Below are positions 22,900-34,460 of a DNA stretch of 64,000 nt, in pieces. The stretch lies in the NCBI GenBank assembly GCA_025024175.1, contig QCXZ01000138.1, forward strand, positions 49,695,092 through 49,759,091, in the 5' to 3' direction. This DNA comes from Rhyzopertha dominica. Taxonomy: Eukaryota > Arthropoda > Insecta > Coleoptera > Bostrichidae. Position 1 is the first letter of the stretch; each line of letters starts with the position of its first letter. The notes beneath the pieces are model-generated. The model worked only from the letters and a program-made list of their open reading frames with translations. It did no database searches and was not told where the DNA came from. Made by a program: the position numbers and the translations under genes.

Positions 22900-22988
22900 T
22901 GGCAACACTGTGTCCATGATTCAATGTCAGTTGTCATTAATGTCATTGTCGCAGTTTGAGTTTGGTGTCAGTGGCAATGACACTCCAG
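22900..22988 (+). other. probable 5' untranslated exon of TRIM37
   Basis: A donor CTCCAG/GTTAGT closes this stretch at 22988. The next acceptor TTTTGCAG at 23152 begins the exon that carries the TRIM37 start. Joining the two creates a short upstream frame (ATG at 22977, stop after seven codons) before the TRIM37 ATG at 23188, which might lower translation. The start of transcription is not visible. Confidence 0.45.
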
Positions 22989-23187
22989 GTTAGTAATTAA
23001 TTTCCGCCAGTGAATAATAAAATAACCTTCGATTTAAAAAAAAGTGCGGCGTAAAAACTGTTTATCTACAATAATCGTTCACGTTTGCTCGTTATTGTTG
23101 CTTCCTTAACTAGATAAATGTTGGATTTTCATTGGAAATGTTGATTTTGCAGATGTACCACTGAGTACAGTATCAAAATTGTTCGAG

Positions 23188-26100
23188 ATGGCAAGCAGAA
23201 GTAAACAAAGCTCTACAAACGACGATGGTCACAGCGTGGAGGTTAGTATTATTATTTTATCACAGTAAAGTAGGCCTTCCTTTTGTTTTATCTTGACAAG
23301 GCATAGTTGGCTTGTCAAAATTGATAGTACACCCCATTAGGACTGAACACATAGTTTCAACAAAGTAAAATGGAGTGTTGGAACAATCCGTCAGAATCAG
23401 TAACCCGCACAAGTGCCACGACTAACTAACGCTATCGCTCTTTGTCTTCAGACGCTGGCGGAGGTGTTCCGTTGTTTTATATGCATGGAGAAATTGCGTG
23501 ACGCCCATTTATGTCCGCACTGCTCCAAATTGTGCTGCTACGTCTGCATTCGGAGGTGGCTGACGGAACAGAGGTCGCAGTGTCCCCATTGCAGGGCGTC
23601 GTTGCACTTGCACGAACTCGTGAACTGTCGGTGGGTGGAAGAGGTTACACAGCAACTCGATACTTTGCAAAGCATCAGTTTAAATGGAAATCGAACTGAT
23701 GATAATGATAGAGACAAGTGAGTAACGGTTTTTCTGTCTTGGATTACCTGTGGTATCTTGCTTAGGATTGCCAGTTACTATATATTTAATCGCTGTCTCT
23801 TCCGCATTTTATTCCTATACGCGGTATTTTTTTTTGTGGTTCAAAGGTGCCCAACTCATTTGGAAAAACTGTCTGTTTACTGCTGGACTTGTCGTTGCTG
23901 TATATGCCATCAGTGTGCCCTTTGGGGTGGTACTCACTCTGGGCACACTTTCAAACCATTGGAAGAAGTTTATGAACAGCATATTACTCAAATTAAGGAT
24001 GAAGTTGCTCAATTGAGACGCAGACTAATGGAACTGATAAGCATCGTACAAGAAGTTGTAAGTAGAAATTGTTTTTGTATAAGTCCTGTATGTGTGTCAG
24101 GGTTCATATTTTTTGTTGTGAATATCCAGGGGGTCAGATTTAATGGCATTTGACCTTATTATGCCTGTACTTATTTTGTTTCGACAATGCATTCTACCAT
24201 TCTCTTATATTAAAATGGGGTCCTTATTATAAAAAATTCATTACTTTATAACTTTATAGCATGCATCCAAATATGTACTTCAAGTTCTTTTTCAGAACTG
24301 ACCAGGTAAACAATTCAAATTTTTTTTGTAACTTAAGTATTTGATATTCAATAACAAATTGATTTTTACTGTATTCAGGGAATTTTATGTTGCAATAGAA
24401 GCTATATTTCATTTTGAGAACATTTTGAATACATTTGTTTTTTTAGGAACGTAATGTGGAATCTGTAAGATCAGCTAAAGATGAACGAGTGCGTGAAATA
24501 CGAAATGCTGTTGAACTAATGATTGCCAGGTTGGATTCACAGCTAAAAACTAAGTTATTAACATTGATGGGACAAAAGGATTCTTTAACGCAGGTATTTG
24601 AAAACTGTTTGTTTTGATGAAGCATGATGGTTTGTTGGGACCTGCATTTATATAACAATGTGTTCATGGGTACTGGATATGAATCATTCATTTACAATTT
24701 GATTTACCACTGTTTACAAGTTGATGATTCATATTTTGTTATCATTATTGTGCCTTTTCCTGAATGTAAATACTGATTATTGAAATGAGTAATGAAGAGC
24801 TATTACAGCACATATAAAGAGAGGGAAATCTTTTTTCTGTTTATTTATTTTCTTATTAATTAATGCAGTGAGTAATTTTTAGGAGACAGAACAATTAGAA
24901 CACTTACTTCACGAAATAGAACACCAGCTGCACACATGTACTCGTTCTGAATTGATTACGAAAAGCGGTGATTTATCAAGAATGATACATGCAATTCGAA
25001 AAAAACCCATGACGAACTTTGTTACCGCTCCTGTACCTGCAGATTTTCACAGGTAATAAATAAAACAGAATTTCTTGATATATACCAGATTTACAACTTC
25101 TTTTTTATATTTTTCTGGAAACTGATTTTAATTACTCGACATAATTGTTATTTTAATACTGAACCATTATACAGGGTGTATCTACCACAACTTTAACCCA
25201 CGATTTTCAGAGTTATTTTAAGATAAAAACTTCATATAAACATGAGTTCTCATGCTCACTTGTCAAAATACAGGGTATTAAGCCTAAAAAAATTGTTTTT
25301 TTGTACATTAAAAAATTAAAAAAAAATCCATAAGAAATGTTTCCCCATTTTTGTGCTGTGTTCCAGGAATATGCAATTAAGTAGACTTAATTTTTTCTCT
25401 CTAAAACTGAACAAGATACGAAAAAAATTATGACCCCTGTTTATATGAAGTTTTTGTCTCAAAATAACTCCGAGAATCGTCTGTTAAAGTTATGGTACAT
25501 ACTTAATTAGCACCCTGTATTTTTTATATTTAATCAATTTCACCCCATACTTTTCCTTTCCAGCGAAATTGTACCAAGCTACGATAGTAGCACATTCATC
25601 ATGCATGGCTTCTCTCAGCTGCAAAGAAAAGCAGATCCCGTTTATTCAACTCCGTTACATTGTAACGGGTTGTGTTGGCGTTTGAAGGTTTATCCCGACG
25701 GCAATGGAGTCGTTCGTGGCAACTACCTCTCAGTATTCTTAGAGCTAAGCGCTGGTTATCCAGAAACATCCAAGTAATCGGAACTGCATTTTTGTTTAAC
25801 TGTTTGACAACCCCGCTTTTCTTTGATAGGTACGAATACCGCGTAGAAATGATCCATCAGGCTACCAGAGATGACTCGAAGAATATTGTCCGTGAATTCG
25901 CTTCAGATTTTGATGTTGGAGAGTGTTGGGGTTACAACAGGTTCTTCAGGTTGGATTTGTTGGCCAGCGAAGGTTATTTGAATGTTCCTCTGGATACTCT
26001 TATATTAAGGTAGGTACAATGTACAAAAACACTGAATTGGAGTTGTGAAACTCCTTTATTTTATTCATGTTCTTTTTTTCTTTAAAATGTTCATTTTTCT

Positions 26101-29100
26101 TTCAACACCAGGAACATAATCTTTATTTTTATTCAGTTGTTCAAATATTTAATAACGTTTACATGCCAACAAACTTCAAATTTTCTATTGCATTCAAAAG
26201 TAACACAATAACCCGTAACATAAAAGAAATTATTTGTTTAGGTTCCAAGTCCGAGCCCCCACATTTTATCAAAGATGTCGTGACCAACAGTGGTACATTA
26301 ACCAACTGCAGACTGTACAAAGTCAATATATATCGCAGATAAATGAATCTAAAGAGGTAAGACTCCAGACTGCTCTCTTAGTGATTTTTTCATTTTTGTT
26401 TCATGAAAAAAATTATAAAAATGTATTGTGATTGGTATATTGTTTTGTGTGGAATATAAACCACACTTTAAAAGCAAAATTTGGCAAGCTGATTCGCATT
26501 TAACCTGAAATAAAACATTATTATAATCATTAGCTACTGGTAATTATCAATTTTGGCAATGTCTGTTTTGTAAACAAAATCTTCCATTGTATAATCAATC
26601 CGCATCAAAAAGTTTCAATGGCTATANAAAGGTGAATTTGCTGGCAAAACTGCCAAAAATGATGCTTATCTAATACCTGTGTTAATAAAATATAAAGGGC
26701 TTACTAACACCCCCGACCTTCATCTAATTAATAATATGTACCAAAATTCAAATCTCCAGTGTACATCATAAAAAACCTCGATAGGGAGACTTCTAAAATG
26801 GCTTGTAGAACACAAGCCATTTTTTTTGTTGGAATGGTGGGTTCGACAACAATTCATATAGCAATTTCTGTAATTTAGTCTAGATTATACTGGAGGAACA
26901 ATTAGTTTTAGGGGCTAAAAGAATCTATTGATAGTAAAATAAAAAATGATGATGTCATTAACCGTTGATAGATATGGAGATCATTTCTCTTGACTTGAAT
27001 TTTATGCTATGGTTCACTATCGTAGTATAACTAATTTTTTATTAACAGTTTAGCTCAAAATCACTACTAGTTGTACTTTACTCAATTTCACATTTATTAT
27101 TATTCCATTTTAATGATAATTTTCATAGCGCTTAGCGGCAGAAATATCTCGAAATGCTGTTGCTGCAACCTTGGCTTCAAACAGTCAAGTTGAAGCAGCC
27201 ACAGTTGGAGCCGCAAAGAGTTTATACAACATGCCCACGATGAATTGGTCTTCGCCAGAGGACAGTGGAGAACCTGGGTTTCAGTCTTCGCCGTCACAGG
27301 GAGCTACCAGGAGAGCGCAGCACGCACCAAATGCCTTCCCTCTATTAACCATGACATCAGTTCCTGCTGTGAGCAATTCAAGGTAAGGAGATAACTTGCA
27401 GTTTGTAAATTTAAGAAATGTAACTAAAAGTTCATTGTTTAAAATGAACTTTGATACTGTAGAGGGCTAATAAAAGCTATAAATCGTCTGCCAGTTAAAT
27501 GTGTTACAAAGTAGAGCATTAGATCTACATTATTTCTTGATGGGTGTGGTTTCTCAAGTTCAATTATTTTTAACATTTGAAAATTAGTTTTGAGTAACTG
27601 TAAATTATGTTATGTATCAGTAGTGGCAGTTTAAAGTCTTTCAGAAGTCCAAAAAGTGCTCAAACGGGTGACTCTACTGACACCTCGGCAAACTCAGGCA
27701 GAGCAGAAGAGAGCAGCTGCAGCAGCACTTCTTCCGCGTCTTCTATCCAAACCCAGATAATCTCTTCGAACAAGGCACAGCCTAGCAATGAACCATCTGC
27801 TGGCCGAAGTTGTGGAGATGCCCTCCCTGAGGCGTCTCGGCATCTTTTAGAATTGGGAGTGTCCTTAAGTAGTCCGGATCTCTTGCATTCATCGGCAGCT
27901 CTGACCAGTAGCAGCGGCAGTGATAGTGATGCAAGTAGATTTTATTTTCTTAATTTTTTTTGCGATTTTCCCCCGTTTATTTTGGAAATGGCACAAATGT
28001 ATTGAAAATATTAGAAATATTAGAGCATCATTTCTATCCAAACAAGTCTTTATTTTAGTTTGCGTCCATAAAAGTTAATGTTGCTTATTTTGAAAGAAAG
28101 AATGATACTGTCTTGTCTCGTTTAAAATCTGGAAATTTTGAACCACTAGATATTCTGTTTTGATCTCTTTTATTTTTTTAGGATATTAGTGAACGTGATA
28201 TGATACTAGACGATGCAAGTCTGATTGTTGTAGAAGACAATAATTCGAATGAAGAAAATGATATTGATGAAGAAACCATGTCTGGTAAGTTCATTTCAGT
28301 GCTAGGTATTTCTTTGTAGCTCCTTTAGAAAGCAGCATAGCTAACAGAATGCCATTGCTCCTGAATCCCGCTACAGACTACTATCCTTGAATCTAGGAAT
28401 ATAGTTGTTTCTAACGGAATCTGCACCGTACAAAATTTAGTACTTGCATAGCTATTTTTTTTTTCAGCTTCAATACTTGTAGAGCTTTGCTTCCCTTGGT
28501 AGTTAACGTTTTTAACCTTTTTCAATTCGTACGATTCAAGGTCATGGTGAGGCATGCTGTGATTCCCCCGTAGAAGCACAACCCCCCGAACATCCTGATT
28601 GTGGTAGTCAAGTAGCCGAGAAAGAATGTCACTCTCCCATAACAACTGAAACGAGCTCTGAATCTTGAACTAATACGAAACTTGGCTTTATACAAATACA
28701 CACGTACATTCTCACTTAGGAATGCCAATAAAAATACACACTTTGCTGCATGAGTTGTTCTTTTCTTTTTTTTTACAATTGTGAGACACATTCCAGGAGT
28801 AGTTTGTCTGGGGACAGAGTGGAGAAGTACCTTATAATCTTTATTTTGTGAATACCTGGTACTGTCTGTATTTTTTAATAATTGTTAAACCAAAGGAGGC
28901 AACTGTGAAAAGAAGCTTTACATGCAATGTGTAGGTAATCAAAAGATGTAGATTATTATTGATTGAGTGTCCTCACACAAACTCCTTAGAAGTACTGTAT
29001 GTCTGGAGGGTGGTTTATCAGTTAAATTCCAGGTGAAAACGATGTTGAATATGCTGAATTTTCAATGGCACAACGGATGCTTATGAGCCCACAAGGAATG

Positions 29101-30849
29101 ACTGCTAGTGCTCTCTCTCCCACACAGTTGCACTCTCCATCTTTGGAAGATAAATTGTTGCTGTTGGCGCTTGATTGTCCTGGATCCCCAGTTAGTAGTC
29201 CAGCAGAGAGGAACAAAGGTATTGTGATGTGTATCATTGTAATGAAAACGTTTGTGATAATTTATAAACAATTGGGAGCAAAATATTTATATATTTTGAC
29301 CCAAAAACCACTGCTCTTTCTCATGAAAAATTTAATAGACCATTATGCCAACTAGTAGACTAGAGATATAATATAATACTTAGAAATAATTCATTGGCAG
29401 TTGTCAAAATATAGAAATAAATTTGATTCTACTTGGCTGGCTCACACTGTATATATTGAGGATTGTTTGCAGGTGTCAATCATGGTTCTCTTGTGGACTT
29501 TGTAAGCCCTCCACCATACAGTGAAGAATCCTTATCTTTTTTTGATATTTTTCGCAATTCAGGTAAGCATTATTTATATTTTGTTACTATCTGTTTTATA
29601 CTATTAATATTCATACTAAAAAGTAAATACATTATACGTTTAATTATTATACATAGAAAAAATTACCATTAAAAATATAGGGTTATATTTCCCCTTGATT
29701 GGCTCACCCATCAAACAATATGGTTTAATATTAAAGTAAGCATCAAACTTGTAACTTTAGAAGGAAGTTGAAAAATAAAATGTGGTAAAATCCTTTTTAC
29801 AGGTGATGAATATGTTTTGCTCAAAATACACAATAAATTGTAATAATTTAAGTTGATTTCAGGCACCTGTTACTTTTTAAACGGTTTTCCAATTTTGGTA
29901 TGGACATTTCTTTTGGAATGTTGTCCTGAATTATTTTAAGTTAAGTAAGTTGAATTGTTAATAAAATTAACAAATTGCAACATGTTCTTTAAAAATTTGT
30001 ATCTTCTCTTAAAAAGCAGATATTGACATGCATCAAAAATATTTATTTCACAGTTTTATACAGGGCTAGAAAAGACTAAAATAGTATATAGTCATTATCT
30101 ATTGAGAACTTGAATTCAGCACGATATTCCAGGACAAATGTTAGTACTCTGCTAAAAACAGTTATGGGCGATTAAAATTTGTCATTTTTAATAAATTTTT
30201 CACATTTTTCAAGACCAAAGACGAAATGCGAGTGACGAAACTAAACTCGGCCAAAGACTGAACCGCAAAACCATTCCGCCAAACACTTCGAATTTGACTA
30301 CCATCCGAGAAACAGTGCCAATCTCACAAACGACTAAGGTAATGTTGCTTTCGGCTTTACTGTGTTCTCCCCTAAAAGCGCATGATTTTGGTAGGAGTCA
30401 GTGATGGGTCCCTTGGAGGCATTTCTCCGTTCGATTCCTGAACACGGCCAGCAACGTAAAAAAGCCGTGAATAAAGAAAAGCGCAAGGGACCCGAAAGCA
30501 TACATGCGATTGCTCTCAGGCCTGCGCTCATTCCTCCGTTAAGTGATGCTGCAGATGCTCTTTTGCAGCCCTCTACTTCTGGAGGTATGTTTAAGTGCAA
30601 TTATAAATTGTTTGTTCGCACAACTCCTTCCTCAATGTTTTCACAGCTACAAATTCCAACTTCAGTTGGACTCCGTCTTTGTTGAGCAAGAGGAGGCCAA
30701 CGAAACAGGCAAAGCATTCCCCTTTACAACCTGATAATGCTAAACCGGAAAGGGATGTTAAAGACAACAGGTGCATTGACATTTCTTCCTGTGCACCTGT
30801 TATAGTTTGATTTTTTTTCAGGTTTGAGGACGAGCCACATTCATCGTAA
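23188..30849 (+). CDS. TRIM37: TRIM37 E3 ubiquitin ligase, 17 coding exons
   Basis: RING-type E3 ubiquitin ligase of the TRIM-MATH class; vertebrate TRIM37 acts in centrosome control and peroxisome protein turnover. Exons read by eye: 23188-23241, 23452-23717, 23847-24057, 24447-24593, 24883-25052, 25564-25773, 25830-26009, 26242-26356, 27129-27382, 27621-27930, about 28183-28284, 29033-29218, 29473-29562, 30214-30338, 30395-30584, 30647-30770 and 30822-30849, giving about 920 residues. The RING is at residues 26-65 ([17 protein letters not shown]), a B-box at about 105-147 ([14 protein letters not shown]), then coiled coil, then the MATH domain at about 285-435 ([18 protein letters not shown]). 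The acidic motif [18 protein letters not shown] is also kept, as in vertebrates. One junction needs a GC donor (27930/27931). The exon 11 start is uncertain by a base. A poly(A) signal lies at about 31019. The N-terminal 18 residues are less certain. Confidence 0.93.
25172..25517. mobile_element. mariner-type MITE in TRIM37 intron 5
   Basis: Flanked by TA on both sides (25170-25171 and 25518-25519), with ends CAGGGTG and CACCCTG. The inverted repeats extend about 80 bases each: CTTCATATAAAC near 25228-25241 faces GTTTATATGAAG near 25439-25450, and GAGTTATTTTAAGA faces TCAAAATAACTC. No open frame. Non-autonomous DNA element, intronic and forward-neutral to splicing as far as can be seen. Confidence 0.8.
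26796..26825. repeat. short hairpin in TRIM37 intron 8
   Basis: AAAATGGCTTGT and ACAAGCCATTTT form 12-base perfect arms around a 5-base loop. Could be a structured intronic element or chance; no flanking transposon ends are seen. Confidence 0.5.
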
Positions 30850-31310
30850 ATCTAGGCTAAAAAATTGATCAACTTGTTCTGTCAGAGGCCAAGTACTTGC
30901 TCATGTTGTTTTCTAATGTTAATGGATGTTGTGTGTGGCTGTAGTGAATATGTGCATTCCAGAAAGTTATTTATTTTGTTAGCAAGTCTTTTTTTATTTT
31001 AAGATGCTTTTAGTGCAAAAATAAACTAGTGCAATACAGAAAGTGTGCTTTCTTTTAACTAATGAAATTTGTTTTTCAGAGATTTCAAGTAATAGGTAAG
31101 TAAAGATTCTTTTATTCTTGCTTCCCAATTTATTTTATTTTATTTGCTTTTTCCATAATACAAATGATTATTATAATTTAAAAGGAAAATAGTTATGGTG
31201 CTAGAAACACATTACATTTTGTAAGTGATATTTATAATAGCAATCGCTATTTTGATGACTACACAATAGCTTTTACATGTAAACATTTATTTGGTTAATG
31301 ATATTCATCT
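30850..31310. other. convergent 3' region between TRIM37 and tektin
   Basis: Contains a plus-strand AATAAA near 31019 for TRIM37. On the minus strand an AATAAA near 31291-31286 lies about 20 bases after the tektin stop. The two genes face each other with about 460 bases between stops. Confidence 0.5.
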
Positions 31311-33893
31311 TTAATATGCGTGATAGCTCATTCCTTGCCTCAGCGACATACAGTCCACCTCATCAATTTTCAGTGTGTTTGTTTTAATGTTAATATCCTC
31401 TTCCAGTTGTATTTGTGTTTTAAGCAAGTATCTTAGTGACGCCTGTGCCTAAAATTGTAATTTTTAATAAAACAGCTTTACAGCATGACACTTTATTAAT
31501 AATATTGCTATTACGTACCTCTGCAAGCATATGTTGTAGCAAGGCAACATTTTCCCTTAATTCTCTCACTTCGTTAACTAAGTTGATTTCAACGAGATCT
31601 TTACATAATTCCATTCCGGGTCGTTGTGCTCTGTTACCCAATCTGGTATGAGCTAAAGCCATGTATCCTTCTTTTTCAGCAATAGCCTTCTCTAGTTTTG
31701 TTATGTTTCTTGTCATTTCATTGGCTTGTCGTACAGTCTGGAATATATTTTTATTCTTTAGCATTTTATCAGTATTTACGGAGAAAATGTATATTCATAA
31801 TTTTAGAATTACCAAATTTTGCTTTTCTTTGATAAATAAATGAACATGTTTAAATTCTCCAGAAGTGTAAAACATTAGTTAAAAATCATTTTCATTCTAC
31901 CACATTACATATACAGTTGTAACTTACACGTTGAGAAATAATATTCTTGCAGGCAAAACAAAAATATTAATCATATTTTTTGTCATATTGAAGGGCATTA
32001 TTAGAGCCCCTCGCTATTAAACATTATTATTTTTGCAACTATATGTAATGCAATACCCTCAGTCTTTTAAATAATTAAGGTCTCATTAATCGACATAAAA
32101 AAATGTTTAATAGTAATCACGGCTAGACTTTGATTTTTGAGCATTTCATTGAAAGCCTGATATAGTCATATACCATATTATACTCTTTAAAAATAAGCAT
32201 TGTATGTTTTGGTAACGTTTTTTAAAACGTGTGAACCACCCTTAATATATCAACCCCTATATTTTTTAAGGGATATACAGGGTGTCCTCGAAATAGACCG
32301 ACAACGTGTGACAGATGATACAAAATGCAATTTTAAAAACTTTATTAAGTATTGAAGATCAATTTATAAGTCAATGCGAGATATCTCCTATCGTAGGTAT
32401 GGCTCTTTTTTCATTCTTAGCTTGTTACTTCTACTTTTGTAGTTACTTGCTCAAGGAAACAAAACAATTATGTTATGTAGCTATGACTCTTTTTTCATTC
32501 TTTAGTTACTTATTTACTTTGATGTGAAGGCCATTATAGCAAAAATTAATGGTACTACATGCTTTAAAGAAAATGACCAAATACAGAAGAGTCATGTTTG
32601 GACCCCATATACAACCATGTGAAGAAAAAATTTGAAATTAGTCCATATATAATACTTGTACTACATACTTACTTCCGAATGTTGTATCTCAAGTTTAGTC
32701 TTTGCCTCTTTTGTTTCCTCAATTCTTCTCCGGAACGCTTCATTCACCGTGTTGTATTGATTTTCCAAATCTTCGATGACCTGCTTGAGCAGCGTGTCAA
32801 CATAAGCTCGCATTGGACGAGCACTATTAATTTCCTTCGCTGCTCGTTCAATGTTTGCTCTAGTGAACTGTTCCCATTCCTCAGCTGTTATATTACTGGA
32901 AAAAAAACACAAATCAGTCCTAATTTTGCTTGTGTTTTGTTGGTAGACGCTTACGCGGGGTCTAATGGTGCGAACCCATGATACATGCTCAAGTTCAGGC
33001 TTGTTTCTTTCAGTTGCAGATTGTGTTCATCGAGTTTCAACACGTTACCCTTATCTTCCAGGTCACGGTCCATGAAATAGAATGTTGAACGTAGTCTACG
33101 TATTTGCTCGTTTGCTTGCTCCAGAGTTCTTGTCAAGAGTCTTTGGGCTCCTAATATGACTTCTATTTCTTTATGGAGCTCTCGTTCGACATCATCATGG
33201 CACTATAAGTATAAGTATTTTGTTTGGAAATTTTCCGTTATAACAAGTTTTTTAACAGCAAAATCCAAGGCAGAATCTCTTATAAATGCTATTGCAGTTG
33301 CTTACCAAATCAATACCTAATCTTCCTTCACGCAGCATCAAACATTTCCTGCATATTTTTAACGCATCTTCCTTTAGAGCCTCCATTGCATCCATTATCC
33401 TTTCACTGTAGAGCTCCAGGTTGTCAATTTCAATACCTACCTCCTTTCTTTGTTTTTCAATTTCTTTTTTATTGAACTCAATATCCTTTATTTTCTCTTC
33501 TAGTTTATGGTCAACTTCACGTTTGTTTTGTATAGTTAATTCCTCTACTTCATCTCGAACCTGTGTAGTGATTTTTTAAATGGTTTCAAAGAAAACCTGA
33601 ATAATTTCTTCCCTATTCATTGAAGTGTTTGGCAGAATGTCCCACTTCCTCTTGTAGCAAAATATATTTACTTACCCTATCACATTCTGCCAAAATTTTA
33701 TCGGCCAAAGTTTGCTGATCAATACATGTCCGATACCTCACCCTATTGTTCAGATACCATTCATTTAAGGTAAATCTACAAACACAGTTTTATAGCAACA
33801 AAAATTTTGAACCCAAGAAGACTACCTTTACCTTGGTGGTGGCTGAGGAGCAACAATCAGAGATTGCCTCGCAAGATGAGTATTGTAATTCAT
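31311..33893 (-). CDS. tektin, ciliary microtubule filament protein
   Basis: Tektins are coiled-coil proteins inside the doublet microtubules of cilia and sperm flagella. Seven exons on the minus strand: 33832-33893, 33676-33775, 33306-33560, 32955-33202, 32673-32895, 31519-31737 and 31311-31448. All phases match and total 1245 nt, or 414 residues, a normal tektin length. Seen in order: an N-terminal FTLNEWYLNNRVRYRTCI; long heptad-type coiled coils; CLMLREGRLGIDL followed by CHDDVERELHKEIEVI; ITAEEWEQFTRANIERA; the family nonapeptide as RPGMELCKD (residues 335-343, usually RPNVELCRD); and a C-terminal KIDEVDCMSLRQGMSYHAY. Subtype (1, 3 or 4 class) cannot be settled by eye; the C-terminal DEVxCMxxR recalls tektin-1. 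Testis expression is expected from the family. Start chosen as the first ATG in exon 1. Confidence 0.93.
32275..32330. repeat. single mariner-type end in tektin intron
   Basis: TATACAGGGTGTCCTCGAAATAGACC at 32274-32299 has the usual outer end of mariner-type elements, but no partner CACCCTGTA is found nearby. Probably a solo or truncated end. Confidence 0.35.
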
Positions 33894-34460
33894 TTTGAAA
33901 AAATAAGAGAAAAAGTTGGAAAACTACCAAGCTTGACAAGTTACTATGACATATTTGATCAATAGTAGCAACACTAACAAAATAAGTTGTCTCAACGACT
34001 GCTACTATGACATCTGTTTAGGGTGTTGGATCATAACAACCAACATTACAAACACACACATAATTGGTACAAAAAGAAGGCATTTATACAAAGGTAAAAT
34101 CATAAAACGTCATATTTTCAAAACTTTTTATTAAAAAGTTAATCATTTGTAATATATCACAACAAGTACAGCTTAACTAACATAGGAAACTCTTCTGAAA
34201 TTCACTAGAGACTAAATTATACTGCAAACCATAACGATATAAACGCTAGCGAAATAAACATAGATATAATTATGAAATTAATCTATATTTGTTATATACT
34301 TGCACTATATTATTGCTATTTTGTTTGAAACACTTATTGCTACAAAAGTAATACTTTAGAAGTATTATATACAGTCTTTACATTGGACTTAAATCACTTT
34401 TTAAAAGGCTTATATCACTAGTAAAAAAGGTACATACATTTTGTTAAAAACTAACAATCG

